Notes: a model not told the origin generated them from the sequence alone. A stretch of 47,213 nucleotides of DNA from Treponema sp. (GCA_031266095.1 JAISBR010000107.1:1-47213); one strand, 5' to 3'. Numbered from the stretch's first letter, positions 34,882 through 43,107 are shown. Made by a program: numbers and translations.

Positions 34882-35912
34882 GGGATGAGTACCACCTTGA
34901 GCAGATTATCTTCCCGATTATAGAGTTTGTCAAACCAGATCTGTCCTTCCGAAAGCGGCGCTTTTTTGCTGATCAGGGATTCCACGTCGATCTTCTTCCG
35001 GGCGATAAGATCGAGAACCAGGGGGTATTCCCCGGCAATGGCGCAGGAGCCGAAAAGGCTTATCTGGCGGGTAACCACGCTCTGGAGGGGGAGTTCTATC
35101 TTCGGGCTTATGTTTCCGATGAGGGTGACTGAGCCGCCCTTGCGCACTATGGAAAGGGCTGTTTGTATGGGAGAGGTGGCGCCCACCGCCTCAAAGACCC
35201 GGTCAACCCCGCGGCCCGCAGTCAGTTCCCGTATTTTTTGGGTAAGCTCCGGGTCGGCCGGATCAAAGATCGCGTCCGCGCCCCGCCCGCAGGCGGTCTC
35301 CCGCCGGGACGGGTCGGTATCCAGGGCGATGATCTTCCCCGCTGTCGCGGCTTTGAGCACGTCAAACAGGAGAAGGCCGATAAGCCCGGTACCCACCACC
35401 GCCACGGTTTCGTTGAAGCCCACCGGGGTAATGCGGAAGGCGTGGGAAGCGACGCCGGCCGGCTCGGTCATGGCCGCTTCCCCGTAGGATATGCCGGCCG
35501 GCAGATGACAGCAGATATGCTCCGGAACCACCACGTATTCGGCAAAGGCGCCATGCCGCCGGTATTCGTCACAAGAAACCCCCAGAACCATCCGATCATC
35601 GCAGAGGTTGACCTGACCGTTTCGGCAGTAAAAACAGCGGCCGCAATAAATAGTGGAATCAAAGGTGATCCGGTCCCGGACTTTGAAGCCCGTCACCCCT
35701 TTGCCCACCGCGGCAATTTCCCCGGCGGCCTCGTGCCCCATGATGACAGGCGGCTTGCGCCGGCCCGTGGAACCGTCAAAGCCATGGACATCGGAACCGC
35801 AGATCGCGGCCGCTTTGACCTTCACCAGAATATCATGCTCTCCCTCAATCCGCGGATCCGGCACATCGGTATAGTGCAATTTTTTATATTCTTCCATCAG
35901 CAATGCTTTCAT
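34878..35912 (-). CDS. Zinc-dependent alcohol/polyol dehydrogenase
   Basis: The 344-residue medium-chain dehydrogenase keeps the catalytic zinc ligands A-I-C-G-S-D-V-H-G (Cys38) and G-H-E-A-A-G-E (63-69). The structural-zinc motif C-G-R-C-F-Y-C-R-N-G-Q-V-N-L-C has four cysteines. The NAD-binding V-V-G-T-G-L-I-G-L-L loop is present. It is of the sorbitol or L-threonine dehydrogenase type and probably oxidises a sugar alcohol or cyclitol. The next gene upstream is separated by the three-hairpin repeat at 35935. The Gfo/Idh gene overlaps its end. Confidence 0.92.
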   Translation of the reverse strand: MKALLMEEYKKLHYTDVPDPRIEGEHDILVKVKAAAICGSDVHGFDGSTGRRKPPVIMGHEAAGEIAAVGKGVTGFKVRDRITFDSTIYCGRCFYCRNGQVNLCDDRMVLGVSCDEYRRHGAFAEYVVVPEHICCHLPAGISYGEAAMTEPAGVASHAFRITPVGFNETVAVVGTGLIGLLLFDVLKAATAGKIIALDTDPSRRETACGRGADAIFDPADPELTQKIRELTAGRGVDRVFEAVGATSPIQTALSIVRKGGSVTLIGNISPKIELPLQSVVTRQISLFGSCAIAGEYPLVLDLIARKKIDVESLISKKAPLSEGQIWFDKLYNREDNLLKVVLIP

Positions 35913-35934
35913 ACGGCAGCAACTCCTTTTACCT

Positions 35935-36074
35935 GAGCTTGTTCCAAAACTAATTGACTATGCGCTAAAGCACATGGTTTTGGAACAAGCTCTTGCGGTT
36001 TTTCGGCCTATGGCCTACAAAACCGCGGTTTTTAAAGGAAGCTGTTCCAAAAACTGAAGTTTTGGAACAGCCTC
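35935..36074 (-). repeat. Three-hairpin repeat inside an operon
   Basis: This is a complete copy in opposite orientation to 27862-28000, and matches 1-119 almost base for base. It lies between two same-strand genes, touching the stop codon of the UroD gene (36073-36075) and ending 22 bases before the alcohol dehydrogenase ATG. It can therefore affect transcript processing or dosage between these genes. Confidence 0.93.
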
Positions 36075-37110
36075 ATCTGTAAATCCTGACCGCTTCGTCA
36101 AAGAGCGCGTGAATATTCCGGGGCGATACATCCGGCAAAATCGCCTCGTGACTGGGGGAAATGATGAGGCCGGTCGGGAAAATATCCCTCAGTTCCCGTA
36201 CTTTGGCGCGTACCAGTTCAGGATCATCCTGAACCAAAAGCTGCTGGGCGTCTACCCCGCCGCAGAACGCGACCTGGTCTCCGTAGCGCTTTTTCAGATT
36301 ACACGGCTCCATACCGGCGGCCAGGGCCTGTATCGGATGAATCACATCAACCCCGGCGGCGATTAAATCCGGAATAATGTCCGCGATGGAACCGCAGGAA
36401 TGGTAGATCACCTTTTTCCCGTAATGGTGGGCCTGTTCAACCAGGGCGCGGCAGCCGGGCATGACAAAGCGGCGGATCAGTTCAGGAGAAAGCATAAGGC
36501 CCCGCTGGGTTCCCATGTCGTTGCCGATGAGGACGGCGTGGAATTTATCCCCCGCGATTTTATAAAACATATCGTTAACCGCGAGATAAAAATTGAGGAT
36601 CCTGTTGTTGACCGCTTCCACCACTTCGGGGTTGGCGATCATATTCATCAGCGCGGTTTGCAGGCCAAAGGAAGCGCAAGTGTCCTGAAAGTGAACCGAC
36701 CAGAGCAGGCCCAGGCCTGTTTTCCCTTTGGGAACACGGGCGCCCATTTCCCTGAGGTCTTCAGCCTCTACGCATTTTGCCGGATCGGGCCATTTGAAAA
36801 AATCGATGTCCTCCGGCTCTTCACAGTTCTTAAAACAGCCGTCGGCGGTGAGGGTTCGATCCTTCCGGTCGGTAACACCGTCAAGGTACCAGTCCCACAC
36901 CCGGGCGGCTCTCTTTCCGTTCCAGCGGAGGGGAATCCTCTCGCCGTAAAAATCATCGCCCACGGCTATTCTAAGCTCATTCAGATTACGTACGCCGTAT
37001 TCCGCAAAGAGTCCCGGTTCCGCGTTTTCATCGGGGACACCGAGCCATGTTGCCGGGCGATCAACCGGCTCACGCGCGACAGTAGCGTAAAAACGATCAA
37101 CGGAATTCAT
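36073..37110 (-). CDS. UroD-fold protein A (methyltransferase-like)
   Basis: The 345-residue protein has the uroporphyrinogen-decarboxylase TIM-barrel fold. It lacks the N-terminal decarboxylase motif R-x-P-V-W-x-M-R, so it is not HemE. Y-H-S-C-G-S (His237, Cys239) resembles the H-x-C zinc motif of MtaA/MtbA-type corrinoid methyltransferases. The third ligand position reads S-P-S-H-E-A-I-L (His321) where those enzymes have a cysteine. Similar proteins occur in sugar-type transport loci with no known reaction. It precedes the alcohol dehydrogenase and follows the aldo/keto reductase by five bases. Family firm; activity unknown. Confidence 0.85.
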   Translation of the reverse strand: MNSVDRFYATVAREPVDRPATWLGVPDENAEPGLFAEYGVRNLNELRIAVGDDFYGERIPLRWNGKRAARVWDWYLDGVTDRKDRTLTADGCFKNCEEPEDIDFFKWPDPAKCVEAEDLREMGARVPKGKTGLGLLWSVHFQDTCASFGLQTALMNMIANPEVVEAVNNRILNFYLAVNDMFYKIAGDKFHAVLIGNDMGTQRGLMLSPELIRRFVMPGCRALVEQAHHYGKKVIYHSCGSIADIIPDLIAAGVDVIHPIQALAAGMEPCNLKKRYGDQVAFCGGVDAQQLLVQDDPELVRAKVRELRDIFPTGLIISPSHEAILPDVSPRNIHALFDEAVRIYR

Positions 37111-37115
37111 GGCGG

Positions 37116-38165
37116 CTAGAAGATTCTCCTTTCCTGGGAGTTCTCGTAATAATCAGGGTTGTTTCCCAGCTTATCGAGAACCTGCAGACTTGCTTCGTCT
37201 ATTTGCGCTTTGACTTCGGCGGGCAGCGTTATAGAAAGGCATCTGATATTTTCCTCAAGCTCGGCGATATTCCGTGAGCCGATCAGCGCGCAGCCGATTC
37301 GGGGATTCGCGAGCACCCAGGCGGCCGAAAGCTGGGCAACCGAAAGCCCCAGTTCCGGCGCGATTTTTCTCAATAAATCAACTGTCTCAAAGACTTCGGC
37401 TTCCGCGCCCGCCTCGTTGTGCCGGGAGGTTCCCTTGCCGGCTTCCATGGAGAAGTGCCGGGAGTGGGCCTGGTGCGGCGGGACCTCGGCGGCGCTTTGG
37501 TAAAGTCCGGTAAGAACGCCCTGCTGGAGGGTCATAGATGTAATAACCGCGATTTTATGCTCCGTACAGAAGGGAATTATCTCCGCCTCAATGGCGCGGG
37601 AGATGATATTATAGGGCAGTTCATTGGCGGCAATGTCGGGGCAGCAGGCCGCCGCTTCGGTAATCTGTTGTACACCGAAATTGCTGACGCCGATATGGCG
37701 TATCTTACCCTCTTTTTTCAGGGCGGCAAGGGTCTCAAAGGCTTCCGCGGCGGTTGGCGGGTTTTTGACAACCTCGGGATCATTGGTAAAATGCTCGATA
37801 CCCTTGGGGTTAATGGGCCAGTGGAGCATATACATATCGATATAATCCGTAGCGAGACCCTTGAGGGAAGCTTCACATTCTTCCCGCAGGCTCTCGCGGT
37901 AGGCCCTGGCGGGGCTGATTTTGGATATGACGAAGGCTTTATCCCGGTATCCCTTGAGGGCCTTACCCAGGGAGATCTCGCTGGCTCCGTCGTTGTACAT
38001 GCGGGCGGTGTCAAAAACATTGAGGCCCCGTTCAATGGCGGCACGCACTATGCCGTCCACATCTTTTTGATTCTGATCTCCCCAATAAGCGCCGCCGCCA
38101 AAAGGCCAGCAGCCTATGCCTATTCTGCTTAACAAAAGTCCGGGGTGTACTGTTTCCTGCAGCAT
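37116..38165 (-). CDS. Aldo/keto reductase
   Basis: The 349-residue NADPH-dependent barrel enzyme has the catalytic set F-D-T-A-R-M-Y (Asp and Tyr), V-I-S-K-I (Lys) and M-L-H-W-P (His). The cofactor-binding end reads C-A-L-I-G-S-R-N-I-A-E-L-E-E-N. It reduces or oxidises carbonyl groups of sugars or polyols. It lies five bases from UroD-fold protein A and 25 bases from UroD-fold protein B. This places a redox step between the two methyltransferase-like proteins. Confidence 0.92.
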   Translation of the reverse strand: MLQETVHPGLLLSRIGIGCWPFGGGAYWGDQNQKDVDGIVRAAIERGLNVFDTARMYNDGASEISLGKALKGYRDKAFVISKISPARAYRESLREECEASLKGLATDYIDMYMLHWPINPKGIEHFTNDPEVVKNPPTAAEAFETLAALKKEGKIRHIGVSNFGVQQITEAAACCPDIAANELPYNIISRAIEAEIIPFCTEHKIAVITSMTLQQGVLTGLYQSAAEVPPHQAHSRHFSMEAGKGTSRHNEAGAEAEVFETVDLLRKIAPELGLSVAQLSAAWVLANPRIGCALIGSRNIAELEENIRCLSITLPAEVKAQIDEASLQVLDKLGNNPDYYENSQERRIF

Positions 38166-38190
38166 TTGTTTTCCTTCTTACTGTGAGGTG

Positions 38191-39249
38191 TTATTCGCAA
38201 GCGGCTTCCATCATAGCCGTTATGTTCTCAATCGGCACATTAGGTAGAAGCGTTTCATGGCTGGCGCAGACAATATAGTTGGGACCCAGGCATTTTTTTA
38301 CCCGCCTGACTTCGGCCTTTACTTCTTCCGGGGTACAGGAGGGCAGTATCCGCTGGGTGTCGATTCCGCCCATAAAGGCGACTCTGCCGCCGTACTGTTC
38401 GGCAAGGCTTGCGGCATCCATGTTTTTTGCCAGCGCCTGCAGAGGGTGCAACATCTCCACACCGGCTTCGATAAGCTGGGGAATTACCCGGTAAATAGAA
38501 CCGCAGGAATGCAGGGTGGTATGTAATCCGTAGCTTTGGGCCTGAGAAATGAGCTTTTTTATAAAGGGCAGCAAAAATTCCTCAAAGGTTTTGGGAGAAA
38601 CAAGAAGATCAAGTTGGGAACCAAGATCGATTCCGATAAATATGGAATCGATTTTATCCGCCGCAAGGGAAAAAAGCGTTTCGTTAGCCGCAAGATAAAA
38701 GTCCGTAAGATGCCCGGTTACCGCCTTGACAATATCCGGTTCGCTCATCATTTTGACCATGCAGTTTTCCATGCCGAAAAAATTCCAGGTATTGCTGAAA
38801 ATACTGCCCCAGGTGCTGCACAGTACCGCCTGGCCCGTTTCCACGGTACGGTCTATTTCCCTGACGGTTTCGCTAAAGTCGCAGTCGTCAATGGTGGGCC
38901 AATGATAGCGGTGTATCTCTTCCAGGTCCTCGCAGTCCGCAAAAACCGCCTCTCCGTGTGTTATGGTTCCGTACCCGAAACCTGAACTTTGCAGGACAGC
39001 GTTTTTATTTGCCGCCTGATTAAAGGGATCAAACATGGGATAATCGGTACGCCGCCATAGACGGCAGTCCTCTTCGGGCCGCACATAACGGCAGATTGAG
39101 CCCATCTTAAGCCCCAGTTCAAAATCATCCTTGACACCGAAGTGGGCGTACAGTTTTCCGGTTGCGTCCGCATGGGGTACGCCGTGCCAGAAACCGCAAT
39201 GTTCGCCCTGCCTGTTGATTATCTTTGTGAAATGCTCTTTGCCGGTCAT
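38191..39249 (-). CDS. UroD-fold protein B (methyltransferase-like)
   Basis: The 352-residue protein starts at ATG 39249, five bases after AGGAG; a GTG at 39255 is less likely. It shares the UroD barrel with protein A. The H-S-C-G-S motif is at residues ~247-251 and the A-S-H-E-T-L-L-P-N-V-P element near 330. It also shows G-I-D-L-G-S-Q-L-D-L-L-V-S-P, parallel to G-N-D-M-G-T-Q-R-G-L-M-L-S-P in protein A, so the two are ancient paralogues. It follows the permease genes with a gap of 15 bases. The reaction is not known; a methyl or carboxyl transfer on an imported substrate is plausible. Confidence 0.85.
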   Translation of the reverse strand: MTGKEHFTKIINRQGEHCGFWHGVPHADATGKLYAHFGVKDDFELGLKMGSICRYVRPEEDCRLWRRTDYPMFDPFNQAANKNAVLQSSGFGYGTITHGEAVFADCEDLEEIHRYHWPTIDDCDFSETVREIDRTVETGQAVLCSTWGSIFSNTWNFFGMENCMVKMMSEPDIVKAVTGHLTDFYLAANETLFSLAADKIDSIFIGIDLGSQLDLLVSPKTFEEFLLPFIKKLISQAQSYGLHTTLHSCGSIYRVIPQLIEAGVEMLHPLQALAKNMDAASLAEQYGGRVAFMGGIDTQRILPSCTPEEVKAEVRRVKKCLGPNYIVCASHETLLPNVPIENITAMMEAACE

Positions 39250-39264
39250 ACCCACTCCTGTATG

Positions 39265-40131
39265 CTAGCCTTTTATGCCGGTGTTTATCAGTCCGGTTTT
39301 TATATTCGAATTAAAAACGATGAAGATGATAAGCAGCGGGATGATGCTGATCGTCACTGCGGCGCAGACTTCGCCCCAATATTTAATGAGATCGGTTACA
39401 AAACGATTCAACGAAAGGGTGACGGTCCTCATCCGCTCTTCGGTTACAATAAGGAGGGGCCAGAAAAAGTCGTTCCAGGTCCAGACCGATTTTATAACCA
39501 TGAAGGTTACAATGTGGGACTGTACCATGGGAACGATAATCTTCCTGAAAATCCAGAACTCACCGGCGCCGTCGATCCTGCCGGCCTCAATGTACGATTT
39601 GGGGATTGGCTCCATGGCCGCCCGCAGGAGGAAGGTCCCGAAAGCCGACATAAACGAAGGAACCATAAGGCCGGGATAGGTATTCACCAGGCGCAGTTTC
39701 GACACGATGAGGAAGAGGGGAATTGAGGTCATCTCGGTCGGTATCATCAACATCCCCAGAAAAAGGTAATAGAAAATCTCCTTTCCCGGAAACTGAAATT
39801 TCGCGAAACTGTAGGCCGCGGTAAGGGCCAGTACCAGGCTGGGAACCATGGTGATCAGCACCACGACAAAGGAATTTAAAACAGCCCGGTACAGAGGGAA
39901 GCCGTTCTGCGTCACCGTCTTTCCCATAAACACGTTTTTGATGTTGTCGAAATTGGAAAACGAATCCGGAACAATCCGGTGGAACATATTCCGGTTCGGC
40001 ATATCAATAATTTCAGGATTTGACTTTAACGCCGTAAAAAGGATCATCACAAAGGGAACAATAATAAAAGCAAAAAATACAATCATCAGCGGCCAGGTAA
40101 TCAGCATTCCCCAATTATGTTTCTTTTTCAT
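39265..40131 (-). CDS. Sugar ABC transporter permease (MalG type)
   Basis: The 288-residue inner-membrane protein has six membrane helices. The cytoplasmic EAA motif is E-A-G-R-I-D-G-A-G-E-F-W-I-F-R-K-I-I-V-P. It belongs to the carbohydrate-uptake-1 class and forms the channel together with the adjacent permease. A GGGG ribosome site precedes the ATG. No ABC ATPase gene is in this locus, so a shared MsmX-like ATPase encoded elsewhere is expected. Confidence 0.94.
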   Translation of the reverse strand: MKKKHNWGMLITWPLMIVFFAFIIVPFVMILFTALKSNPEIIDMPNRNMFHRIVPDSFSNFDNIKNVFMGKTVTQNGFPLYRAVLNSFVVVLITMVPSLVLALTAAYSFAKFQFPGKEIFYYLFLGMLMIPTEMTSIPLFLIVSKLRLVNTYPGLMVPSFMSAFGTFLLRAAMEPIPKSYIEAGRIDGAGEFWIFRKIIVPMVQSHIVTFMVIKSVWTWNDFFWPLLIVTEERMRTVTLSLNRFVTDLIKYWGEVCAAVTISIIPLLIIFIVFNSNIKTGLINTGIKG

Positions 40132-40139
40132 AAGCGCCC

Positions 40140-41018
40140 CTAATATTCCACAACCCGCTTGAGCAGGGTCTGCTGCAAGACGCTGATGGCAAACAGAAAA
40201 AGGAGCGCCAATACAGTGATCGCCGAAGCCATACCGTAGTTTTCTATGAACACATTAACGATAAGGTAGATCATCACCGTCCTCGTGGCCCCGCCCGGTC
40301 CGCCCATGGTGGCCGAGTAGATCTGATCAAAAGCCCTGAAGGCGAATATCATGTCCAGCGTCAGGGAAAGCACAAGCTGAGGATTTATCAGCGGCAGGGT
40401 CAGCCGGAAAAAACGCTGGAAGGGATTTACGCCGTCCAGTTCCGCCGCCTCGTATAGTTCTTCCGGCACATTTCGCATACCGCCATAGAGGATCATGATG
40501 CTGAAAGGGCACCTGATCCAGATGGTGATAATAACCGTTGCAACAAGCGCAGTCTCGGAACTTCGCAGCCATCCGGGGGGCTTGGCCATTCCCAGAAATT
40601 GCAGGATGGTGTTTATGATTCCGAAATTGGGATCAAAGACCCAGTCCCAGATGATGCCGGCGCTGACCATGGCGACCATGAAAGGGAGAAAGATGATGGT
40701 GGTAGAGATCGCGGAAGCCCGGGACTTCATCTGGGATACCGTGTTGGCTACCCACAGACAGATAATCATCAGTGCCGGTGTCAGCATAATAACATACTGA
40801 AAGGTCACCTGAATTGAGCGGATAAAATCCGCGCGCCTGAAAAGATTGATGTAGTTTCTCAGCCCGTTGAAGGTCCATGAACCCATGATCAAATTGACTC
40901 TGCCAAAGGAATTGACGAAGCACAGAAGCAGGGGATAAAAAAATATGCAAATATACACAATCAGAGAAGGTAAAAGAAAAAGGGCCCCCGCCACACTGTA
41001 TTTTTGTTGGATCTTCAC
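40140..41018 (-). CDS. Sugar ABC transporter permease (MalF/UgpA type)
   Basis: The 292-residue permease has six membrane helices and the EAA loop E-A-A-E-L-D-G-V-N-P-F-Q-R-F-F-R-L-T-L-P. The start is a GTG at 41018 behind GGGAG. It lies nine bases from the second permease. A terminator-like hairpin at 41048-41078 separates it from the solute-binding gene, which would lower permease expression relative to the binding protein. Confidence 0.94.
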   Translation of the reverse strand: MKIQQKYSVAGALFLLPSLIVYICIFFYPLLLCFVNSFGRVNLIMGSWTFNGLRNYINLFRRADFIRSIQVTFQYVIMLTPALMIICLWVANTVSQMKSRASAISTTIIFLPFMVAMVSAGIIWDWVFDPNFGIINTILQFLGMAKPPGWLRSSETALVATVIITIWIRCPFSIMILYGGMRNVPEELYEAAELDGVNPFQRFFRLTLPLINPQLVLSLTLDMIFAFRAFDQIYSATMGGPGGATRTVMIYLIVNVFIENYGMASAITVLALLFLFAISVLQQTLLKRVVEY

Positions 41019-41040
41019 TCGTGTCTCCCATCAAAATGAA

Positions 41041-41079
41041 AACAAAAGGCGGATAAGATCACCCGATACTTATCCGCCT
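41041..41079 (-). terminator. Attenuator hairpin between binding protein and permeases
   Basis: On the minus strand AGGCGGATAAG and CTTATCCGCCT pair perfectly (11 bp) around an 11-base loop and are followed by TTTTGTT. It begins nine bases after the binding-protein stop. Such hairpins commonly give partial termination, so that the binding protein is made in excess of the membrane proteins. Confidence 0.85.
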
Positions 41080-41087
41080 GAGTTATA

Positions 41088-42401
41088 TTAGCGCTCGTCC
41101 AGTATGGTTTGCATTCTCTGTGCCGCAGAGTCGATGGTTGTTTTTACATCCCTTCCCTCAATAACAGCGGTAACCGCGTCACCGATTATTTCAGATAAAG
41201 AATTCCATTGAGGTATAATGTAATAAACGGGTCCCACGGTCTTGGTTACCGATTCCAACATCGCCTCGGCGTAGGGGAGGCTCCTGAAGTAGGGATTGTC
41301 CATTTTGACGGTTGTAGTCAGCACCGGCGGAGTTTTGTCTTTTTCATGCATCCGCACATCGTACACGGGATTGACCAGTTCTTTGTACAACTGAAGGAGC
41401 AGATCAACATGCGGGGATTTTGAATTGATCATCATATGCCAGGAACCGCCGCCTAAGGTAACAAGGTCTCTTGATCCGGCCGGATAGGGGAAGATCTTAA
41501 ATTGCAGGCTGGGGTTGATGGTGGCAACCTGGTTCGCGTAGAAAGGCTCGCGGAAGGTCATTGAGCAGAGTCCCTGCTGGAAAGCCACGTCGGGAAGGCC
41601 CAGTTCGACATTGGTCACCTTGTCAACAAAGACCAAGTCATGGAGGAATTGGAAAGCCCTCATGGTTTCGGGGCCGTTCATAAAACCTTCAGCCTTTTTG
41701 AAATCCGGGGAAAGAACGCGGCCGCCGAGGTTGTGGATGATAGGCATATATTTCGCCGCCACGTTGAAAGAACCGCCGCCAAAGCGGGGCTGGAAGCCGG
41801 CGCGGACAACATTGCCGGCGGCGTCGTATTTGGTCAGCTTCTTGGCCACCGCCCGGAATTCTTCAAGGGTTTTGGGATAATCTCTGTCCGGGTCAAGACC
41901 CGCTTCCCTGAAATGGTCGGTGTTGATATAGAGGTACATCAGTGTATCGCCGGCCACGGGGAAGCCGTAGTATTTGCCGTTGAACACGCCGTCTTCTTTG
42001 TAGATGTTACCCAGGGCGTCCTGCCAGATCTTGGTGATGTCCGCGGGGATGGGCAGGGCAACGGGGTTCGCGCCGCCGTCAAGGGCAAAGTCATTAGCCA
42101 ATGCCATGAACATGTCCGGGCCGGTACCGCTTTGGAAGGCGGACACATATTTCGCGAGATAGCCCTGGTACTCAACCTGCTCCGATACCATGGTGACATT
42201 AGGGTAGCCCAGCTTGGCGCAAATCTCGGTGGCGATCCTGGCAAATTCATTGAAGTTATTCACCGCCTGTAGTTGATGATGCCAAAAAACCAGCCTGACC
42301 GGAGTATCTTTCGGGGTTCCGCTTCCCCCCTGCCGCCCGCCTGCAAACAGGGGCGACAAGCCCAAAAGTACCACCAGGAGTACGATCAATGTTTTCTTCA
42401 T
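41088..42401 (-). CDS. Sugar-type extracellular solute-binding protein
   Basis: The 437-residue exported protein starts at ATG 42401, preceded by GGAGG. The longer upstream open frame is leader sequence. The signal peptide M-K-K-T-L-I-V-L-L-V-V-L-L-G-L-S-P-L-F-A is followed by G-G-R-Q-G-G, as is common in spirochaete binding proteins. The body is SBP_bac_1 type (F-Q-S-G-T-G-P-D-M-F, then G-F-P-V-A-G-D-T-L-M-Y-L-Y-I-N). It captures the substrate in the periplasm for the two permeases. It is the first gene of the leftward unit. Confidence 0.93.
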   Translation of the reverse strand: MKKTLIVLLVVLLGLSPLFAGGRQGGSGTPKDTPVRLVFWHHQLQAVNNFNEFARIATEICAKLGYPNVTMVSEQVEYQGYLAKYVSAFQSGTGPDMFMALANDFALDGGANPVALPIPADITKIWQDALGNIYKEDGVFNGKYYGFPVAGDTLMYLYINTDHFREAGLDPDRDYPKTLEEFRAVAKKLTKYDAAGNVVRAGFQPRFGGGSFNVAAKYMPIIHNLGGRVLSPDFKKAEGFMNGPETMRAFQFLHDLVFVDKVTNVELGLPDVAFQQGLCSMTFREPFYANQVATINPSLQFKIFPYPAGSRDLVTLGGGSWHMMINSKSPHVDLLLQLYKELVNPVYDVRMHEKDKTPPVLTTTVKMDNPYFRSLPYAEAMLESVTKTVGPVYYIIPQWNSLSEIIGDAVTAVIEGRDVKTTIDSAAQRMQTILDER

Positions 42402-42425
42402 AATAATCCTCCGTTCAAAATAAGA

Positions 42426-42448
42426 TATACTACATAATGAGTAGTATA
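42426..42448. promoter_or_regulatory. Perfect inverted repeat before the binding-protein gene
   Basis: TATACTAC and GTAGTATA are separated by ATAATGA. The repeat is in the transcribed leader, about 25 bases before the ATG and close to the ribosome site. It can act as an operator for the regulator at 45309 or as an RNA hairpin. Confidence 0.6.
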
Positions 42449-42453
42449 CATGT

Positions 42454-42491
42454 TCACTTATTGAAAAATTCCCGGTTTTTTCGTTAAGTGA
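42454..42491 (-). promoter_or_regulatory. 5'-terminal stem-loop of the binding-protein mRNA
   Basis: TCACTTA/TAAGTGA and GAAAAA/TTTTTC pair in one 15-bp stem with a two-base internal mismatch and a loop around CCCGG. The predicted transcript start (~42494) puts this hairpin at the extreme 5' end, where it would protect the mRNA from decay. Confidence 0.6.
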
Positions 42492-42500
42492 TAAAGGATG

Positions 42501-42530
42501 ATTATACCCCCCTATTGAAATATCTGTCAA
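42501..42530 (-). promoter_or_regulatory. Strong sigma-70 promoter of the leftward unit
   Basis: On the minus strand a consensus TTGACA (42530-42525) and a consensus TATAAT (42506-42501) are separated by 18 bases. It drives the binding protein, permeases and downstream enzymes. Confidence 0.85.
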
Positions 42531-42558
42531 ATAAAATTTAAGGATTCTCAAAAATAGC

Positions 42559-42587
42559 TTGACAAACTTATTTTTCATTGGTATTAT
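42559..42587 (+). promoter_or_regulatory. Sigma-70 promoter of the rightward unit
   Basis: TTGACA (42559-42564) and TATTAT (42582-42587) are 17 bases apart, about 45 bases before the HIT gene. An imperfect inverted repeat TGTTTA (42593) / TAAACA (42611) overlaps the predicted start and may be an operator. The divergent promoter lies 29 bases away, so one bound regulator could control both. Confidence 0.8.
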
Positions 42588-42631
42588 AGACATGTTTATA
42601 TACATTCTTGTAAACAGATGGAGGTTATACA

Positions 42632-43060
42632 GTGGATACTTGTTTTTATTGCGAAAAAGATGAACGCCTGGATAAGCTGATGATCAAAATCACCGAACTT
42701 CCCCGGTCGATTGTGTATCTCAACCGGAATCAGAATCATAAAGGCCGTTGTATTGTCGCTTTTAAGGAACACCGGACCGAATATTTTCACTTGTCGCCGG
42801 AGGAGAACGCCGGTTTCTTTGCCGACGTAAGCCTGACCGCCCAGGCTCTGACCACTGTTTTCAATCCCGGCAAGATCAACTACGCGACTTTCGGCGATCT
42901 CGTTCCCCACGTCCATTTCCATGTTGTCCCCAAATATCCGGGCGGCCTCCAGTGGGGAAAGTTCTTTGAGGATGAACCAAAACTGTTCCTGACTGAGGAC
43001 GAATACCAGGAGAGGATTCACCGGATCAAAGCGGAATTGGACCGGCTTGGGGCAAAATAG
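42632..43060 (+). CDS. HIT-family nucleotide hydrolase/transferase
   Basis: The 142-residue protein has the histidine-triad motif H-V-H-F-H-V-V-P-K and an N-terminal zinc-type pair C-F-Y-C. HIT proteins act on nucleoside phosphoesters, as hydrolases or transferases (Fhit, HINT, GalT relatives). The start is a GTG at 42632 with GATGGAGG upstream. It is the first gene of the rightward unit and an uncommon partner in a sugar locus. It could release or transfer a nucleotide group, or be a stress or repair enzyme with no direct link. Confidence 0.92.
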   Translation: MDTCFYCEKDERLDKLMIKITELPRSIVYLNRNQNHKGRCIVAFKEHRTEYFHLSPEENAGFFADVSLTAQALTTVFNPGKINYATFGDLVPHVHFHVVPKYPGGLQWGKFFEDEPKLFLTEDEYQERIHRIKAELDRLGAK

Positions 43061-43107
43061 CTGCCGCCAGGCTAAAATCGCCGGACAGGTAATTTTTGGA
43101 GGTTAGT

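Noticed and set aside
36073..39249. Calling the UroD-fold genes hemE (heme synthesis)
   Set aside because: The decarboxylase N-terminal signature is missing, two paralogues lie in a sugar-type operon, and no other heme gene is present.
42593..42616. Catabolite-repression (cre) site in the rightward promoter
   Set aside because: The repeat TGTTTA/TAAACA has a 12-base spacer and does not fit the cre consensus; kept only as a generic operator candidate.
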